A model generated the notes under the pieces. The model did no database searches. It saw nothing but the letters and a program-made list of their open reading frames with translations, and was not told where the DNA came from. A stretch of DNA of 64,000 bases from Chrysomallon squamiferum (Eukaryota > Mollusca > Gastropoda > Neomphalida > Peltospiridae): positions 11,078,169 through 11,142,168 of the forward strand of contig CM022679.1 in the NCBI GenBank assembly GCA_012295275.1, written 5' to 3'. This document shows, in pieces, positions 27,640 through 39,243 of the stretch (positions are counted from its first letter, which is position 1; each line of letters starts with the position of its first letter). The translations under genes were made by a program, and so were the position numbers.

Positions 27640-27710
27640 TATATAATTCTATATTTTAATTATTTATTTATTTATTTATTTTTTTTTTTTTTTTTTTTTT
27701 TCATTTGCTG
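27640..27710. repeat. TTTA repeat and poly-T tract
   Basis: TTTA units at about 27660-27680 run into a T tract ending at 27701. A second T tract lies at 27815-27832. Confidence 0.85.
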
Positions 27711-27999
27711 GTTAATGTTTATTTATTTTACTATTTATAAATTGATATATGCAAGTACATATTTGTTGCATAAACATATGCTGATTTTCATTTGTTTGTT
27801 GGGGTTACATTTTATTTTTTTTTTTTTTTTTTGTTTGTTGTTAGGTTCTTTTTTGTGGGGTTAAAAAAAAATATGTTTTATGTGTTTGTGGTTTTTGTTT
27901 TTGTTTTTTGTTTGTTGTTGTTTTAAAGTGAAAAGTCGTTTTCTATTAGTCAGAAAGTTTCAGTATATAATTATAATTATAACTTCACTCTGTGACATA

Positions 28000-28480
28000 T
28001 TATCTTCGCCTCCTCTGTGTCATTTATTACTTGATACCGTCAGATTGTTCATAAAACAAGCCAGAGCGACGAATAATAAAACCACTGACATGACGACTTG
28101 CTACAGACTGGACATGATACTGAAAGGATCCAAGGCTTGATGAAGATGGCGTGCGCCGCCTCCCCTAATCTTCTTAAAAGTTATTTTCACCACAGATGAC
28201 ATCATCAAAAACCTTTTTTTGAAATCTTGGATCCGCTCCTGTGAAGCAGTTGACACCGTACTAAGATTTGTGACAGAACTAAGCCAGGTTTTCTGAGTCG
28301 AGTGCTGTATAAAAATGACGTCATTTCTTCTTCATCTCGGTGACAGTCGGTGGATAAAATCTGAGAGGAGTTGACGTGTTACCAGTGTCGGAGATGACTG
28401 GTTCTCGTACGTGTTATTTAGAGACGTCGTGGTTACGAGTTAAACTGCGAACACCTTTGAAGATCCTGTCGTCTTCCGCC
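28000..28480. promoter_or_regulatory. CpG-bearing island with TATA-like, CRE and YY1-like motifs
   Basis: The segment holds AAGATGGCG (28143-28151), a TATAAAAA sequence (28308-28315) directly followed by a perfect 14-base palindrome centred on the CRE core TGACGTCA (28316-28323), and CCGCCATTTT at 28478-28487. These are typical of promoters, but no downstream gene is evident on either strand. It is a candidate non-coding RNA promoter or enhancer. Confidence 0.3.
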
Positions 28481-28482
28481 AT
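28414..28482 (-). CDS. Possible 22-codon micro-ORF
   Basis: A minus-strand frame starts at ATG 28482 in an excellent Kozak context (AAAATGG) and reads MAEDDRIFKGVRSL then TRNHDVSK before TAA at 28416-28414. The composition looks protein-like and the start overlaps a YY1-like motif often seen at mRNA starts. It is very short and could be chance, or the first exon of an unseen gene. No family is recognised. Confidence 0.15.
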   Translation of the reverse strand: MAEDDRIFKGVRSLTRNHDVSK

Positions 28483-28483
28483 T

Positions 28484-29626
28484 TTTTTTTTTTTTTTTTT
28501 TTTAGCAGACTATTAAATAATTATTCTGGTATGTTTGTTGTTGTTGTTTTTGGGTTGTTTTTTTTGTTTTGTTTTTTGGGGTTGTTTATTTATTTATTTA
28601 TTTATTATTATTATTTTTCAATTTATTTTTTTGTTTTTTCACTTTGTAAAATTTTTTTAAAATTTCTGCTCTAAAACGAAAAGCAAATAGAAGATTATTT
28701 TCAAAAGTAAATCATTTCATATCAAACGTTTGGATCGTTTTTACATAATAACCAAGAGAAATAATATAACTTATATAATAATCATCACAGCCTGTACCAG
28801 TGCTATAACTGGTTGCAGGATCAGTTCCTATTGGCACTCCCATTTAACTATTTACTGTTCCGTCCAATGAACAGCAGCTGATTTATCAAAGACAGATAAA
28901 AATACTTTCCACTCTGCGTGCAAACGGAGCACAGAAACGTAAAAGAAAATTTTCTGATAAGAGTAATCGAGAAACTGGCTGACGGTTTTCTGAGATATGT
29001 CATAATTACTCAAATCGTATATTTCTAAATCACTGCTAACAGTAAATACTTTGGTAACTATCAGTTGTTTCCATCACATTCTGTTTACGTCATCTCCTCT
29101 TTCATTGCTAAATACACTTCTTCTGCTACTACAACTGCTGCTATTTCTACTTCTACCGTACCACCACTGTCACCACCACTACATCTACTAAAACCACAGT
29201 CACGGTCACCAGAACACCACCGCTACCACTATTACTATTATTAATACAACCACTACTACTACTAATACTAATACTTTAAAAAAAAAAAATTAAAGAAACG
29301 AAAATAAAAAAAATAAAAAATGTCGACGAAATGAAAATTTAACCAAGCAATTAACAATAACTGCGCAGCATTCACTCTGACTACCAAGGTGAGAAAAGTA
29401 ATAATCTTTTTGTTTAAAAAAAGTAATAAATAGTTTTGCTCAAAAATATGCTTTAGGGAGATTCCCTTCGTCACGTGATCAATGGTCATATGTTCCTGTC
29501 ACTCATAATTATTTGCGGAATCGCCACGTGCTATACAGGAAATGACATCGCGCCATCTTGGACCAGGTACCATGTCAGTCAGACAGTCTTGTTGCTTGTC
29601 AAACAAGCCTTTCTTCTCGACAATCT

Positions 29627-29672
<46 letters not shown>

Positions 29673-30340
29673 TTTTTTTTTTTTGCTTAGACTCGCATAT
29701 TCAACTTCTTGGGACCAAATAATAATGACAAATCTAGAAACACGAAAGTGGGAAAACAGAAAGTTTAGGAACCGATCCAAGATTTCAGAGAGAGAAAAGG
29801 ATTTGTAGTCATGACCTGTAATGTAGGTGACTTTCAAAGATGAAATAACTTTAATTTATATATTCTTTCTTCTTTGTGTATGACGGTGGCAGAAATCACA
29901 GTAAGCCGTCACATAGCTAACTTCTCGACGATGTGGAACAAATCAAAGCAGATGATAAATGTATCATCATTCATTTTTTTGTTGTTGTTGTATGTCTGGT
30001 GGCAAAAAGCGACACAAGTGACATTTATTATTGATATAATATGTCATAGTCCATACTAAACTGTCTGAGTTTTCTTTTTCTTCTGGTTTTTTTTTTTTTT
30101 AATTTTTTTTTTATTCACCTGTATCAAAGATTTCTTCTCGTTGGTTTTACAGGTTTTTTTTAACATTGTTAGTAAAATGTTGTTTAAGATTGATCGTTTG
30201 TTTATTTTAATCTGGTTTCTTTAAGGAGAATTTATTTATTTATTTATGCATTTTTGTTTTGGTTGTTTTGTTGTATCTTTGTCTGTTTGTTTGTTTTGGT
30301 GTTTTTTTTGTTGTTGTTGTTATTGTATTTGTAATATTAA
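28484..30340. other. Non-coding stretch with poly-T and paired CACGTG motifs
   Basis: No gene recognised. It contains poly-T (28481-28503, 29629-29670), TTTA (28586-28606), A-rich DNA (29278-29320) and a unique patch at 29440-29620. That patch has CACGTG at 29472-29477 and 29525-29530, with CGCCATCTT at 29551-29559, the reverse complement of the motif at 28143. Some regulatory role is possible. Confidence 0.5.
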
Positions 30341-30410
30341 TAATAAAAATAATAATAATTATTATTATTATTATTGATGATGGTGGTGGTAATAGTAATT
30401 GCAGTAGTAA

Positions 30411-30479
<69 letters not shown>

Positions 30480-30560
30480 AAAATTGTAATAACAGATGCA
30501 GCAATAATAGTAACAGTAGTAACAGTAGCAGCAGCAGCAGAAGTAGTAATAACATAACAG
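30341..30560. repeat. TTA, TGG and TAG trinucleotide arrays
   Basis: ATT units (about 30356-30375), GGT (30380-30390), about 23 TAG units (30410-30479), then degenerate AGT/GCA units (30500-30550). The poly-Leu, poly-Thr and poly-Ser frames here are artefacts. Confidence 0.95.
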
Positions 30561-32391
30561 TAGAATAAATCAGTTTCACTTTTTACTTTTCTTTCTTTTT
30601 TCCAGTGTGGACTTGTTCAACTTTCGTATGTTTACGGAACAATACGAGCTCAGCCGAAGAATTTAAAATATGATCGGATTGTTTCGCATCCTTTCGTCTT
30701 GTTACTTGAATGAGAAGAACCAATAATTGCTGCTTATCGTCATCTGAAGAATTCCGTATATCCGTGGAACTGATTTTAGAAATTTCGTTTATTCACGAAA
30801 CTAATTCTACTTTAAGGATTCTTTTTTTTTTTCTTCTTGATTTTTTTTCTTCTCTTCTTTATACGAAAAAGAAGGGGAAAAAAAAATTTAAAAAGCTCAA
30901 AAAGAAAATTTGAAAGAAGTGTGTTACGATTGTCGAGTATGTGAACTTGACTAAATAAGACAATTCGAATAATGCAGTTACACAAATTTAATATTGATGA
31001 TGATGATGATGATGGTGACTGTGATAGTGATAGTTGGTAATAAAACTTACAATTTTATTATATTTTTATTTTCCTTTTTTATTAAGCAGACAAAATGAAG
31101 ATGAAAATAAAAAAACAAAAAGTTATGATACATTTATCATAAAAATATATAATTTAATAAGAGGTGGTTGAATTTATTTAATTTATTTTACTATTCATTT
31201 TTTAATTATTTTATTTTTTTTTTTTTTCGTTTGTTTTTTTATTTTTTTGTTTATTCATAAGTTGTTTGTTTGTTTATTTTATTTTATTTTATTTTATTTT
31301 TTTTTTGTTTTGTGTTGCTGTTGTTGTTTCTATTTTTTCCTTTTTTTTATAATTAAAAGAAAATTCTTTCATTATTTTTAGTCTCGGCATTCTAATTAAT
31401 GAGTGTAAAATTAAATATATATATATATGTAATTCATATATCACGATTCTTTTCGAAAATCGAATTAATGCTCTGTAAACGATCTGGCACATTTAGTCAT
31501 TAAACGGAGAACAAGAATGAACAACAGACGAAACAACCGAACGAAAAGAACAAAATATTGATGTCATCAGCTAATTCCAATTTACCTCACAGTTTTTCAA
31601 ATTTCTTAACCTTACAAACGTGACCACCTCCCAAAACACGCCTCACCTCTTTTCTCAAGCCATGACCATGATTTAGCTGTCGCAAAAACTTCTAAAACTG
31701 CAGCAAATATGTTTATATTTACGTAAAGTGCCGATCCGACCCGAATGGTGCAAAAAACGTAACAGTTTTATATTCGTGTGCAAACATTCTCATTGATCTG
31801 CACAAAAATCTAATTTTTTTTCAAAAACACGTTCGTGTGTACTCAGAAAACTGAACATAATAAACCTTATAAATTACATTATTTTACTGATATTTATATG
31901 ATTCAAAGGTTTAGTGTTAATAGGTAAAATTTTAAAATGACACATACCGAAATAAAAATTAATTTATTATATTGAATAAATTGTATGAAAAAAAAGTTAC
32001 ATTATACATCCATAGTTCAAACTATATGGTAAATAATAATAATAGTAATAATAATAATAATAATAATAATATTAATAATAATAATAATAATTATAATATA
32101 TATATATTATAATATATATATATTTGTTTAGATTGATATTTACATGTAATTCCATATTCTACACACGAAAGCACGCGAGCACTCTCAAAAACACACACAC
32201 AGTCGTTTTTATTTACCCATGCATGTTGCTAAATCTTTTTAAACAACAGCTTGTAAATTATTTTCAGATCTGAACTGTTTTATCACACGAACACACTGGT
32301 TTAATTGCCTTTTAATGATTCGCTCATTTTAACTAAACAAAACACACGCTGATATCTTAAAGAGCCGCAATACTATCAAATCAACTTCGAA

Positions 32392-32398
<7 letters not shown>

Positions 32399-32433
<35 letters not shown>

Positions 32434-32444
32434 TTTTTTTTTTT
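32399..32444. repeat. Abutting poly-A and poly-T tracts
   Basis: 31 A bases are followed directly by 15 T bases, giving a perfect inverted repeat able to fold as a hairpin. Confidence 0.9.
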
Positions 32445-32967
32445 AATTTTTTTAAAATAAAATGCACGGTGAATTAATGTGTGTATCGTGAGCGAGTGCA
32501 GTCATTCTGCGCGCATCCTGCAAATTACATACGTCTATTATCTACGTGTGGCGTAAAGGGAAAAAAAATTAGCGACACGTACCACGTAATAAACAGTTCG
32601 TTTTTCATTGAAAAGATCCTATTCGTTTAATTTGTTTCTTTACGCATGTGCAAGTCGTGTGTAACCAAGCCTGGCTAATCCGTCGTTTTAAAAAAACCAT
32701 CAGCAGAAGTTCGGCTGGTACACCCCTATTTGTCCCCAGCCAGTCAAGTCCAACCAAAAAAAAAAAAAAAAAAATAGGTGGTGCATTTTGAATAATATTT
32801 CACCCACTTAAAACCCTCAGTGTATTACTGTAATAATTTCGGGGTCTTTAAATTGTGATAAATGTCTGGGAAATGATCGTCTTTGTTCTTTGGACAAAAC
32901 AAGAAGCGCAAAATGAAAAAGAAGAAGAAAAGTCCCGCGTCCTTCCAGATCATGATTTAAAAGGATT

Positions 32968-32998
<31 letters not shown>

Positions 32999-33428
32999 GA
33001 AAAAAAAAGGCTGGGCTATATTTTTTTTTTTTTGTATGACCGCACTGAAATGAATGAACAGTGCTTCTGCAGTTTGCTTGCACAGATGGAGACATTTGGT
33101 TGATATATCTTTAAAAAATTTTTTTTAAAAATAGCAATAATTAAAAAATTATAAATATACAAAAAATAATTAACATTTAAACAATAATTTTAATATTTTT
33201 TTTAAGTCTTATTATTCACTTTCTAAGCGCAAACGATGAGTTTGTAAATGAGAGAATTCATCAACTTTCAAAGTGAAATACTTTCAGTTCGCGGAACCGC
33301 TAAAATATTGAGATCGTTGATCAGTAAATAATTAATTAATTAATCAGTTAAAAATGAAAGAATTTATTTAATTAAAATTATAATTCTTAAATATTTCAAT
33401 ATTTCAATGTCGATGGTACCACTTGTTG

Positions 33429-33431
<3 letters not shown>

Positions 33432-33463
<32 letters not shown>

Positions 33464-33542
33464 AGTCAAACAAACAAATAAATAAACAAAACAAATAAAC
33501 AAACAAACACTAAATAAATAAACACACAAACAAACAAACAAA

Positions 33543-33597
<55 letters not shown>

Positions 33598-33600
33598 ATG
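33432..33600. repeat. GA run followed by AAAC/AAAT tetranucleotide array
   Basis: 15 GA units, then interleaved AAAC and AAAT units, ending in about 16 perfect AAAT units. Length is likely to be polymorphic. Confidence 0.95.
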
Positions 33601-33649
33601 CTATTGCGCAATCCAACGTATCAGTTGCAACGTTAAATACAAATTACGG

Positions 33650-33800
33650 TGATACTTTATCTCAGTGTACTGTTAGCGGAATCACCAAGTTTTTTATCTG
33701 ATATATCAGAGATAAGACTGTGTAATACCCGATAAATAACATTCGCGTATTTTACATACATTTACATCTAAAATTTCCTAAGCTGATTATCTTTACAGAT
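33650..33800. promoter_or_regulatory. GATA-motif cluster with imperfect palindrome
   Basis: TTATCT occurs at 33657-33662, 33694-33699 and 33787-33792, AGATAA at 33710-33715 and CGATAA at 33730-33735. The middle pair forms the imperfect palindrome TTATCTGATATATCAGAGATAA seen at 33694-33715. GATA factors bind WGATAR; such clusters can mark enhancers, but chance is possible in AT-rich DNA. Confidence 0.25.
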
Positions 33801-34796
33801 GTAATTTTCTTAATATCATGAACCAGAATTTCTTTTCATGAAACCAACACGAAATTTAACATGTGTATAGGAATTAATGTTTTTAGCAACATTATACGAA
33901 CATTTTTGAATGTGACTACTTTTTCGAATCTTCTATCAGTGGGTGTATATCTCGACACAGTCATTGTCTAAGTTTAGCAACTAGAGTTATTGCAAAGAAG
34001 ATTAGTTGGTAGTTATTTGTTATCGGCCTAGGAAAACACAACATTGAATAATGACTTTTATACACGAACATAGATAATTAACCCACCCTTAAAATATATA
34101 ATAAATAAACAAACAAACAAACAAATAAATAAATAAATAAATAAATAAATAAACAAACTAACTAACTAACTTACTATCTAACTGATGTACGAACGTATTA
34201 TCAAATAAATATATTAAATAAGAGTTCGGTGGATTATGGATATGTCATTTTTCAAAAGGGGATGGTCTGAAAATAACGACTGCTAACGATTTATCATGAT
34301 TTAAAATGCTGACCTCAAAGAAACGAAGAAACAGATATCGTCTTATGTATGTACAAAAGTACAGAACGAATATTACTGTGTGCACGCACAGGTACATTTT
34401 ATATAATGATAATAATCCTGTCTTGACCCTTTCTTTCCAATTCATGCAATCTCGTCATTCCAAATTCCAAGACAGTATCAGTTTAGTTTTCGCTTAGGAC
34501 ATTCCGCCTCGTTTTAAAACTGTTCACTTCAGCTGCAAGAGCTTGGGTTTTAAATTTGAGACAATGAAAACCAACAACTTAACGTTTGTTTCTAAGTAGT
34601 TGGAGAATTTTGATTAAACCATCATGTGTTACAGAATCATCGTTTTTATTAGTTAAAACACAGAGTTTTCCAAGTTATGGGAAGGCATATATAAAATAAT
34701 TGCTGTTGCTAATTTAGAAAAGTAGCTAATGGAATAAGAATAAAGGGTTTCTTCTATCATAAAAACGTTACGAAAACAAAACAACAACAAAATAAC

Positions 34797-34835
<39 letters not shown>

Positions 34836-35523
34836 TTGTGCTAATTTGTTCACAAATATTTTCATTTTTAAACAGATATTTCATTCTTCAGTTATTCAAA
34901 AAATTAATTTAAATTTAAAAGTTTTATACGTTTTCTTTTTCTTTGTTTCATAGTCATTTCTTGCATATACTGATCGTATATATTGATACCGAAACTCCTA
35001 CTTACATGTTTTATAATACCAAGATTTGTATATTTCCAAGTCAAAACCTGTTATTGTGTTTTGTAGTCCTTTCTTCGATTTTCATTCTTTTCTTTTCTTT
35101 CTTTCCTTATTTATTTATTTATTTACTTTTATTTTTATTCTTCCCCTTTTTCTGTTGTATTATTGTAGTATTGTTTTATAATTTGTTTGGTTCTTTTGTG
35201 TTCTGTGTTTAAAATTTCATTGATCTTTTAAGTAAATAGCCATTAAAACAAACAAATAAATTGTAAAAAATAAGAAACTCAAAGAGACAGAAAACAAGAA
35301 AAGAAAAAATGCTAAATTTCACTGATTATATTTCAGTTTTAAAAAATATTTAAATGTAGAAAGTAAAAAAGAAAGTTAGATAGACAGAGAGAAAAAAAGG
35401 CGAATACAGAAGGAAAGAAAGAGAGAAAAGACAGAGAAAATGATTTCACCATTTCAGTTATAAAAATAATTGATAAAACAAATAAAATACAATTCCAAGA
35501 ATAGTTTCAAAAATGTATAAATG

Positions 35524-35529
35524 TTTATT
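35524..35529 (-). terminator. Candidate distal SoxE poly(A) signal
   Basis: AATAAA on the minus strand, followed within 20-60 bases by T-rich and GT-containing sequence. Alternatives lie at 37247-37242 and 37871-37866. Confidence 0.35.
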
Positions 35530-35624
35530 CAAAACTTGAATAGTAACAATCTACAAAATATGTACACAATGATCTGAAGGCTAAAACAATACATTTTTTT
35601 TTTTTTCTATAAGTTTTTAAAACG

Positions 35625-35631
35625 GAGATCA
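35625..35631 (-). promoter_or_regulatory. bantam 7-mer seed match in putative SoxE 3'UTR
   Basis: The minus strand reads TGATCTC, complementary to bantam nucleotides 2-8. The base opposite nucleotide 1 is C, so it is a 7mer-m8 site. It is usable only if the long UTR form is made. Confidence 0.35.
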
Positions 35632-36774
35632 CAAATTCTCTATGTTACAAATTTCTAATAATTAATTGAGTTTATTATTTTTTAAATTTTAGTTGACAGT
35701 TTTCTTGATTTTTCACACAAGGAGATACTGTTAATAAAAATACACATCTGTTAATTGTTTTTAAAGAAAAAAAAGAACATTCAGCATTTCATAATTTCAA
35801 AGGACAAAAAGAGATAGTCTAACAATAATAATGTTATTATAATTTAGATCTTTTTTTTTTTTTTTTTTTTTTTTTTTTCTTTTCTAATTGCTTTAAGACT
35901 TAATTTTATAGACTGGAGATAGGTAGAACCATTTTAAAGATGCATCAATAATATAATTTATATATAAAATGAAATACAAACATTTTTACGACACGTCAGA
36001 GATAAATATTTCATAATAAAATATAAATGTTATTAACACGACAATAATTTAGGTATGTCTGCATGAATTAATGCAAAAAGTAGTAATAAAACGATATTAG
36101 AATCTACATATTCGTTGCTTTCTTTCTTTGTGGTTTAATATCATTGTCAAATCTCCTAGACGAAGACGATATGGCTTTAGAGATCGATTTTAAGTTATTT
36201 ACACTGATTAAGCAGCTTTCCAACGACACAATTTATAGTAACAACTTTTTTTAACTGGCTAAGCATTTCGGGTTCTTTTAATTTTGATTGGCTAACTTTT
36301 TACTCATCAGGTTGTATTTAGACATTTACAACAAAAATCAGGCCTTTCATAAATGTGTTTTTAACCCATGAAAAATAAAAAAATAATTTTAAAAAATTCG
36401 TTAGAATAAATCATATTGTGAAAATGGATCTATTACTGACCTCCCAATGTAGTACATGCATAAAAGAGAAACGATAACGATAACAGATTTGCATAGATTT
36501 GTTTACACAGTCTAGTCTATTTGCATATAAACAATTTCAAAAATGTATCTTCAAACAATAGTATACTAAAACGTAAAAGAAACGTCACATCATTTGTGAA
36601 AACAAAAATGTATATATTTTTAAATATTTTTTAAAACGTTTCAATATAAATGTTAAAATTGACAAGAATTTTTATTTTTAAATATCTAGAGATTTTTGTT
36701 TGTATTACATGCTAAAACAAAAACTATAATATATATAAAAACGGTGTGTCGTTTCTTTTGTGAATCAGTATACC

Positions 36775-36782
36775 TGAGATCA
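36775..36782 (-). promoter_or_regulatory. bantam 8-mer seed match in putative SoxE 3'UTR
   Basis: The minus strand reads TGATCTCA, a perfect 8-mer target for bantam (nucleotides 2-8 plus A opposite nucleotide 1). It lies about 1.8 kb downstream of the stop codon. Confidence 0.45.
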
Positions 36783-36833
36783 CACTAAAATCATAAATAC
36801 AAATATTAAGTTAGAAAACAAGAACACTAATCC

Positions 36834-36869
<36 letters not shown>

Positions 36870-38487
36870 TTCTTTTAATGTTAGATTTGCAGCAAGTATT
36901 TCTACTGTACAAAACATAACACTACATATTACCAAAACTAAAAATGTTGGGTCACTGCAAAACCAAGTTATAATTTTTAAAAAATACATCAAAAAGTTAC
37001 ATTCTTCAGGTGTTTTTTTTTTTCACATTTATATTGAAACTATTAATGTTTTACATATAAAACAGAACAAAAAGAAGCATGTGATCCTGGCTTCTCTAAA
37101 CATCGATCAAGCAAAGGACGTGAAATGCAATTAATACATTATTCTGAATATCAAAAACAGACATTATTAATATCGAGTGAAACAAAATAATAAATATACG
37201 TTTTGTTATTTCTTATTTCACGATATCAAGCACTATGAAAATTTATTTGTCATGTACGCGGTCACCTTCAACGACGACAAACTACATCGCCTTCGTTTGT
37301 GACATTCATCAGCACACAGAACCAGTTTCAAAAAACACGATCAGAGTTTAAAACGTCTTTATCCAGTTCCGTGGTTCAAGCACGTCTCTCGTGGGCCTGA
37401 TATTTACCACTGTTAGCAACAGCGATCGGAAATGTGGACGTTACATATTTACAATGTGCACTTTAGGCGAATGTCCACAAAACAGTGTATTAGATCTATT
37501 ATCAGAGAAATTACTAACTTCATTAAAATCCATTAAATATATTTACGAAAAATTATAAATAATGAGAATGTTTTTAAAATGTATTATTTTCATCTGAGGA
37601 ATTTAAAAAATAACGCTATGGTTCTGCAATGAGTATTTGCATAGTGGAAGACAAAATGTTGTGTTGTGCATAAATGAGTTACTAAAAGAGCCTATGCAGA
37701 GCTCTCTAACATTAAGTTTTATCAGCGACATGTACATATACAACATAATACGTCTAGTTACTATTAACCGACAAAATACGAATAATTATAAACAGTTAAC
37801 ATTTACAAGTTTCATAAAATATATATCTCTTTAAAAAAAAAATCTAACAGCTTAGTTCTGAACTATTTATTAAATAATGACAAATCTAGATGTGGTAAAA
37901 ATTAAAATTTAATATCTATTTATTATCTACCGTGTATATATAAACACTCTACAGAAAGCACCGTTATAGTAATGGTGAATGTTTGGTTTCGTTGTTTTTG
38001 TACCTTTTGTTGTTTCATCACTTGATTACATCGAATGCATTTCGTGTTCATACTGTGTTAATATTAAAAAAAAAACACACACAAATAAATGTTCTTCACA
38101 GAGTGTCCCAGTTCAGAACATTTCTCCAAAACTGGTCCATAATGTCAAACACAGGACTGTTCAGTTGCTAAATAATACAAGATTAGGTGAATCCTTCAAA
38201 GCTTTCTGATACATGGTGCATTCACACGAAGATGCTGTTATAAATACTGTTTTAAACAAGTTTGTTATTCACTGCTTCAAGTTTTAACACGTGGACAATT
38301 GTAGCAAAAACTTTGTAGTCATCTATATAAAAATGATGTTTCTTTCTGAAATGTTTTCAAGCCGTGATCTGTCCACTTTGAGTACAGCGAAGTCTTGAGC
38401 ACTTTCTCTAGCATCTCTCGCACGCCAGTGTCACAAGTTTCCTCTCTCACTTGTTTCTCACCGGTATTATGCATCAGAGCTGTTAAA

Positions 38488-38495
38488 TGAGATCA
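38488..38495 (-). promoter_or_regulatory. bantam 8-mer seed match just after the SoxE stop
   Basis: The minus strand reads TGATCTCA, a perfect 8-mer bantam target 77-84 bases past the stop codon. It would be present in any UTR form, short or long. Confidence 0.5.
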
Positions 38496-38571
38496 AACAT
38501 TCTTTTCTTCATTATCTTGTCATTATTTCTGATTTTCTCTAACAAAACAAAAAAAAAGAAATTCAGACACC

Positions 38572-39243
38572 TCACGTGAACCTCTCCCACGACGGCTCCC
38601 CGGGGACAGCGGCTGGTATGGGGTTAAACATTTGACGGTGAAGGCCCATTGTATACTGATATCCCGGCGGCATGGGTGGGCCGTTCTGCGTGAGAAACGA
38701 ATTCTGTGTGGTTCCGTTGTAGCCTAGAACATTGTCCATGGTGTATCGGGCCGTCGAACCGTCGAAGGAATCGTACTTTTGGTCCACCCTGTACGGCTGC
38801 GGCTGATGCGCCGACAGTTGCTCCATCTTTACCTGGGAGTTGTCGTCTTCTTGGTACTTGCACTCTGATGGGTTTGTGTGGTAGTTGTTTCTAGGCATCG
38901 GAGGCGAGCCTTTGATGTAGCGTGTTGCGTGGGTGTCCAGATGGTTCGTTGATCTCGTACTGCGGGCTGGACGGCGAGTTGTTGTTGGGAGGTATGTACG
39001 ACTGGGCGCAGGAGTTGCCGGAGGACACCCTGTACGACGTGGCCCAGCTCGTCGACGTTGCTGTAGGAACAGGCTGGCCAGAGTAGCACGGATAGGACTC
39101 GTTGTTGCCTGGTGGTCCTTGTGGGAGATGGACGCCAGAAGGTGGAAGATACTGATCCAAGTCGTGATCGTCAAACGGGTCGATGATTTCTGGACTCAGA
39201 TCTACATGGCTAAAGTCAATAGGGTTCGCAGAGTTGCCTTGTC
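38572..39243 (-). CDS. SoxE: SoxE exon 3: TAM-like and C-terminal region, with apparent frameshift
   Basis: The exon opens with GA completing Arg238, then [16 protein letters not shown] and an acidic block ending [10 protein letters not shown], closely resembling the Sox9 TAM (IDFRDVD, then DQYLPP). This frame runs to about EINEPSGHP and would then stop at a TAG near 38890. The conserved-looking continuation, [15 protein letters not shown] to PSWERFT with TGA at 38574-38572, is in the next frame. The exon is 672 bases and the summed coding length is one base over a multiple of three, so one extra base is present. The best candidate is the CCC run (plus-strand GGG 38931-38933). No GT-AG intron is evident there. 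An assembly or homopolymer error is most likely; a true allele is possible. Confidence 0.93.

Larger units (their letters stand above)
30561..35499. other. Non-coding intergenic stretch downstream of SoxE
   Basis: No gene recognised. Simple DNA includes GAT (30997-31014), TTTTA (31276-31300), AAT (32034-32095), poly-A/poly-T (32399-32444), poly-A (32757-32774, 32971-32995), GA (33432-33461), AAAT/AAAC (33475-33599, 34110-34155), AAT (34798-34834) and TTTA (35106-35128). Unique patches lie at 31490-31870, 32460-32750 and 33600-34080; the last holds a GATA-motif cluster. Confidence 0.65.
35500..38571 (-). other. Probable SoxE 3'UTR
   Basis: The region follows the SoxE stop codon on the minus strand and has no competing gene. 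Minus-strand AATAAA signals occur at 37871-37866, 37247-37242 and 35529-35524. The last is followed by T-rich sequence, so I favour a long UTR ending near 35500, though the proximal signal would give about 0.7 kb. It contains poly-T on the plus strand (35851-35878) and an AAT repeat (36836-36868). Three bantam seed matches lie inside. Extent is inference. Confidence 0.4.

Noticed and set aside
28786-28835. ATCACAGCC sequence with a nearby hairpin, resembling miR-2 family
   Set aside because: Similarity stops after the first bases, and the hairpin (ACCAGT/ACTGGT plus 4 pairs) is too short for a microRNA precursor.
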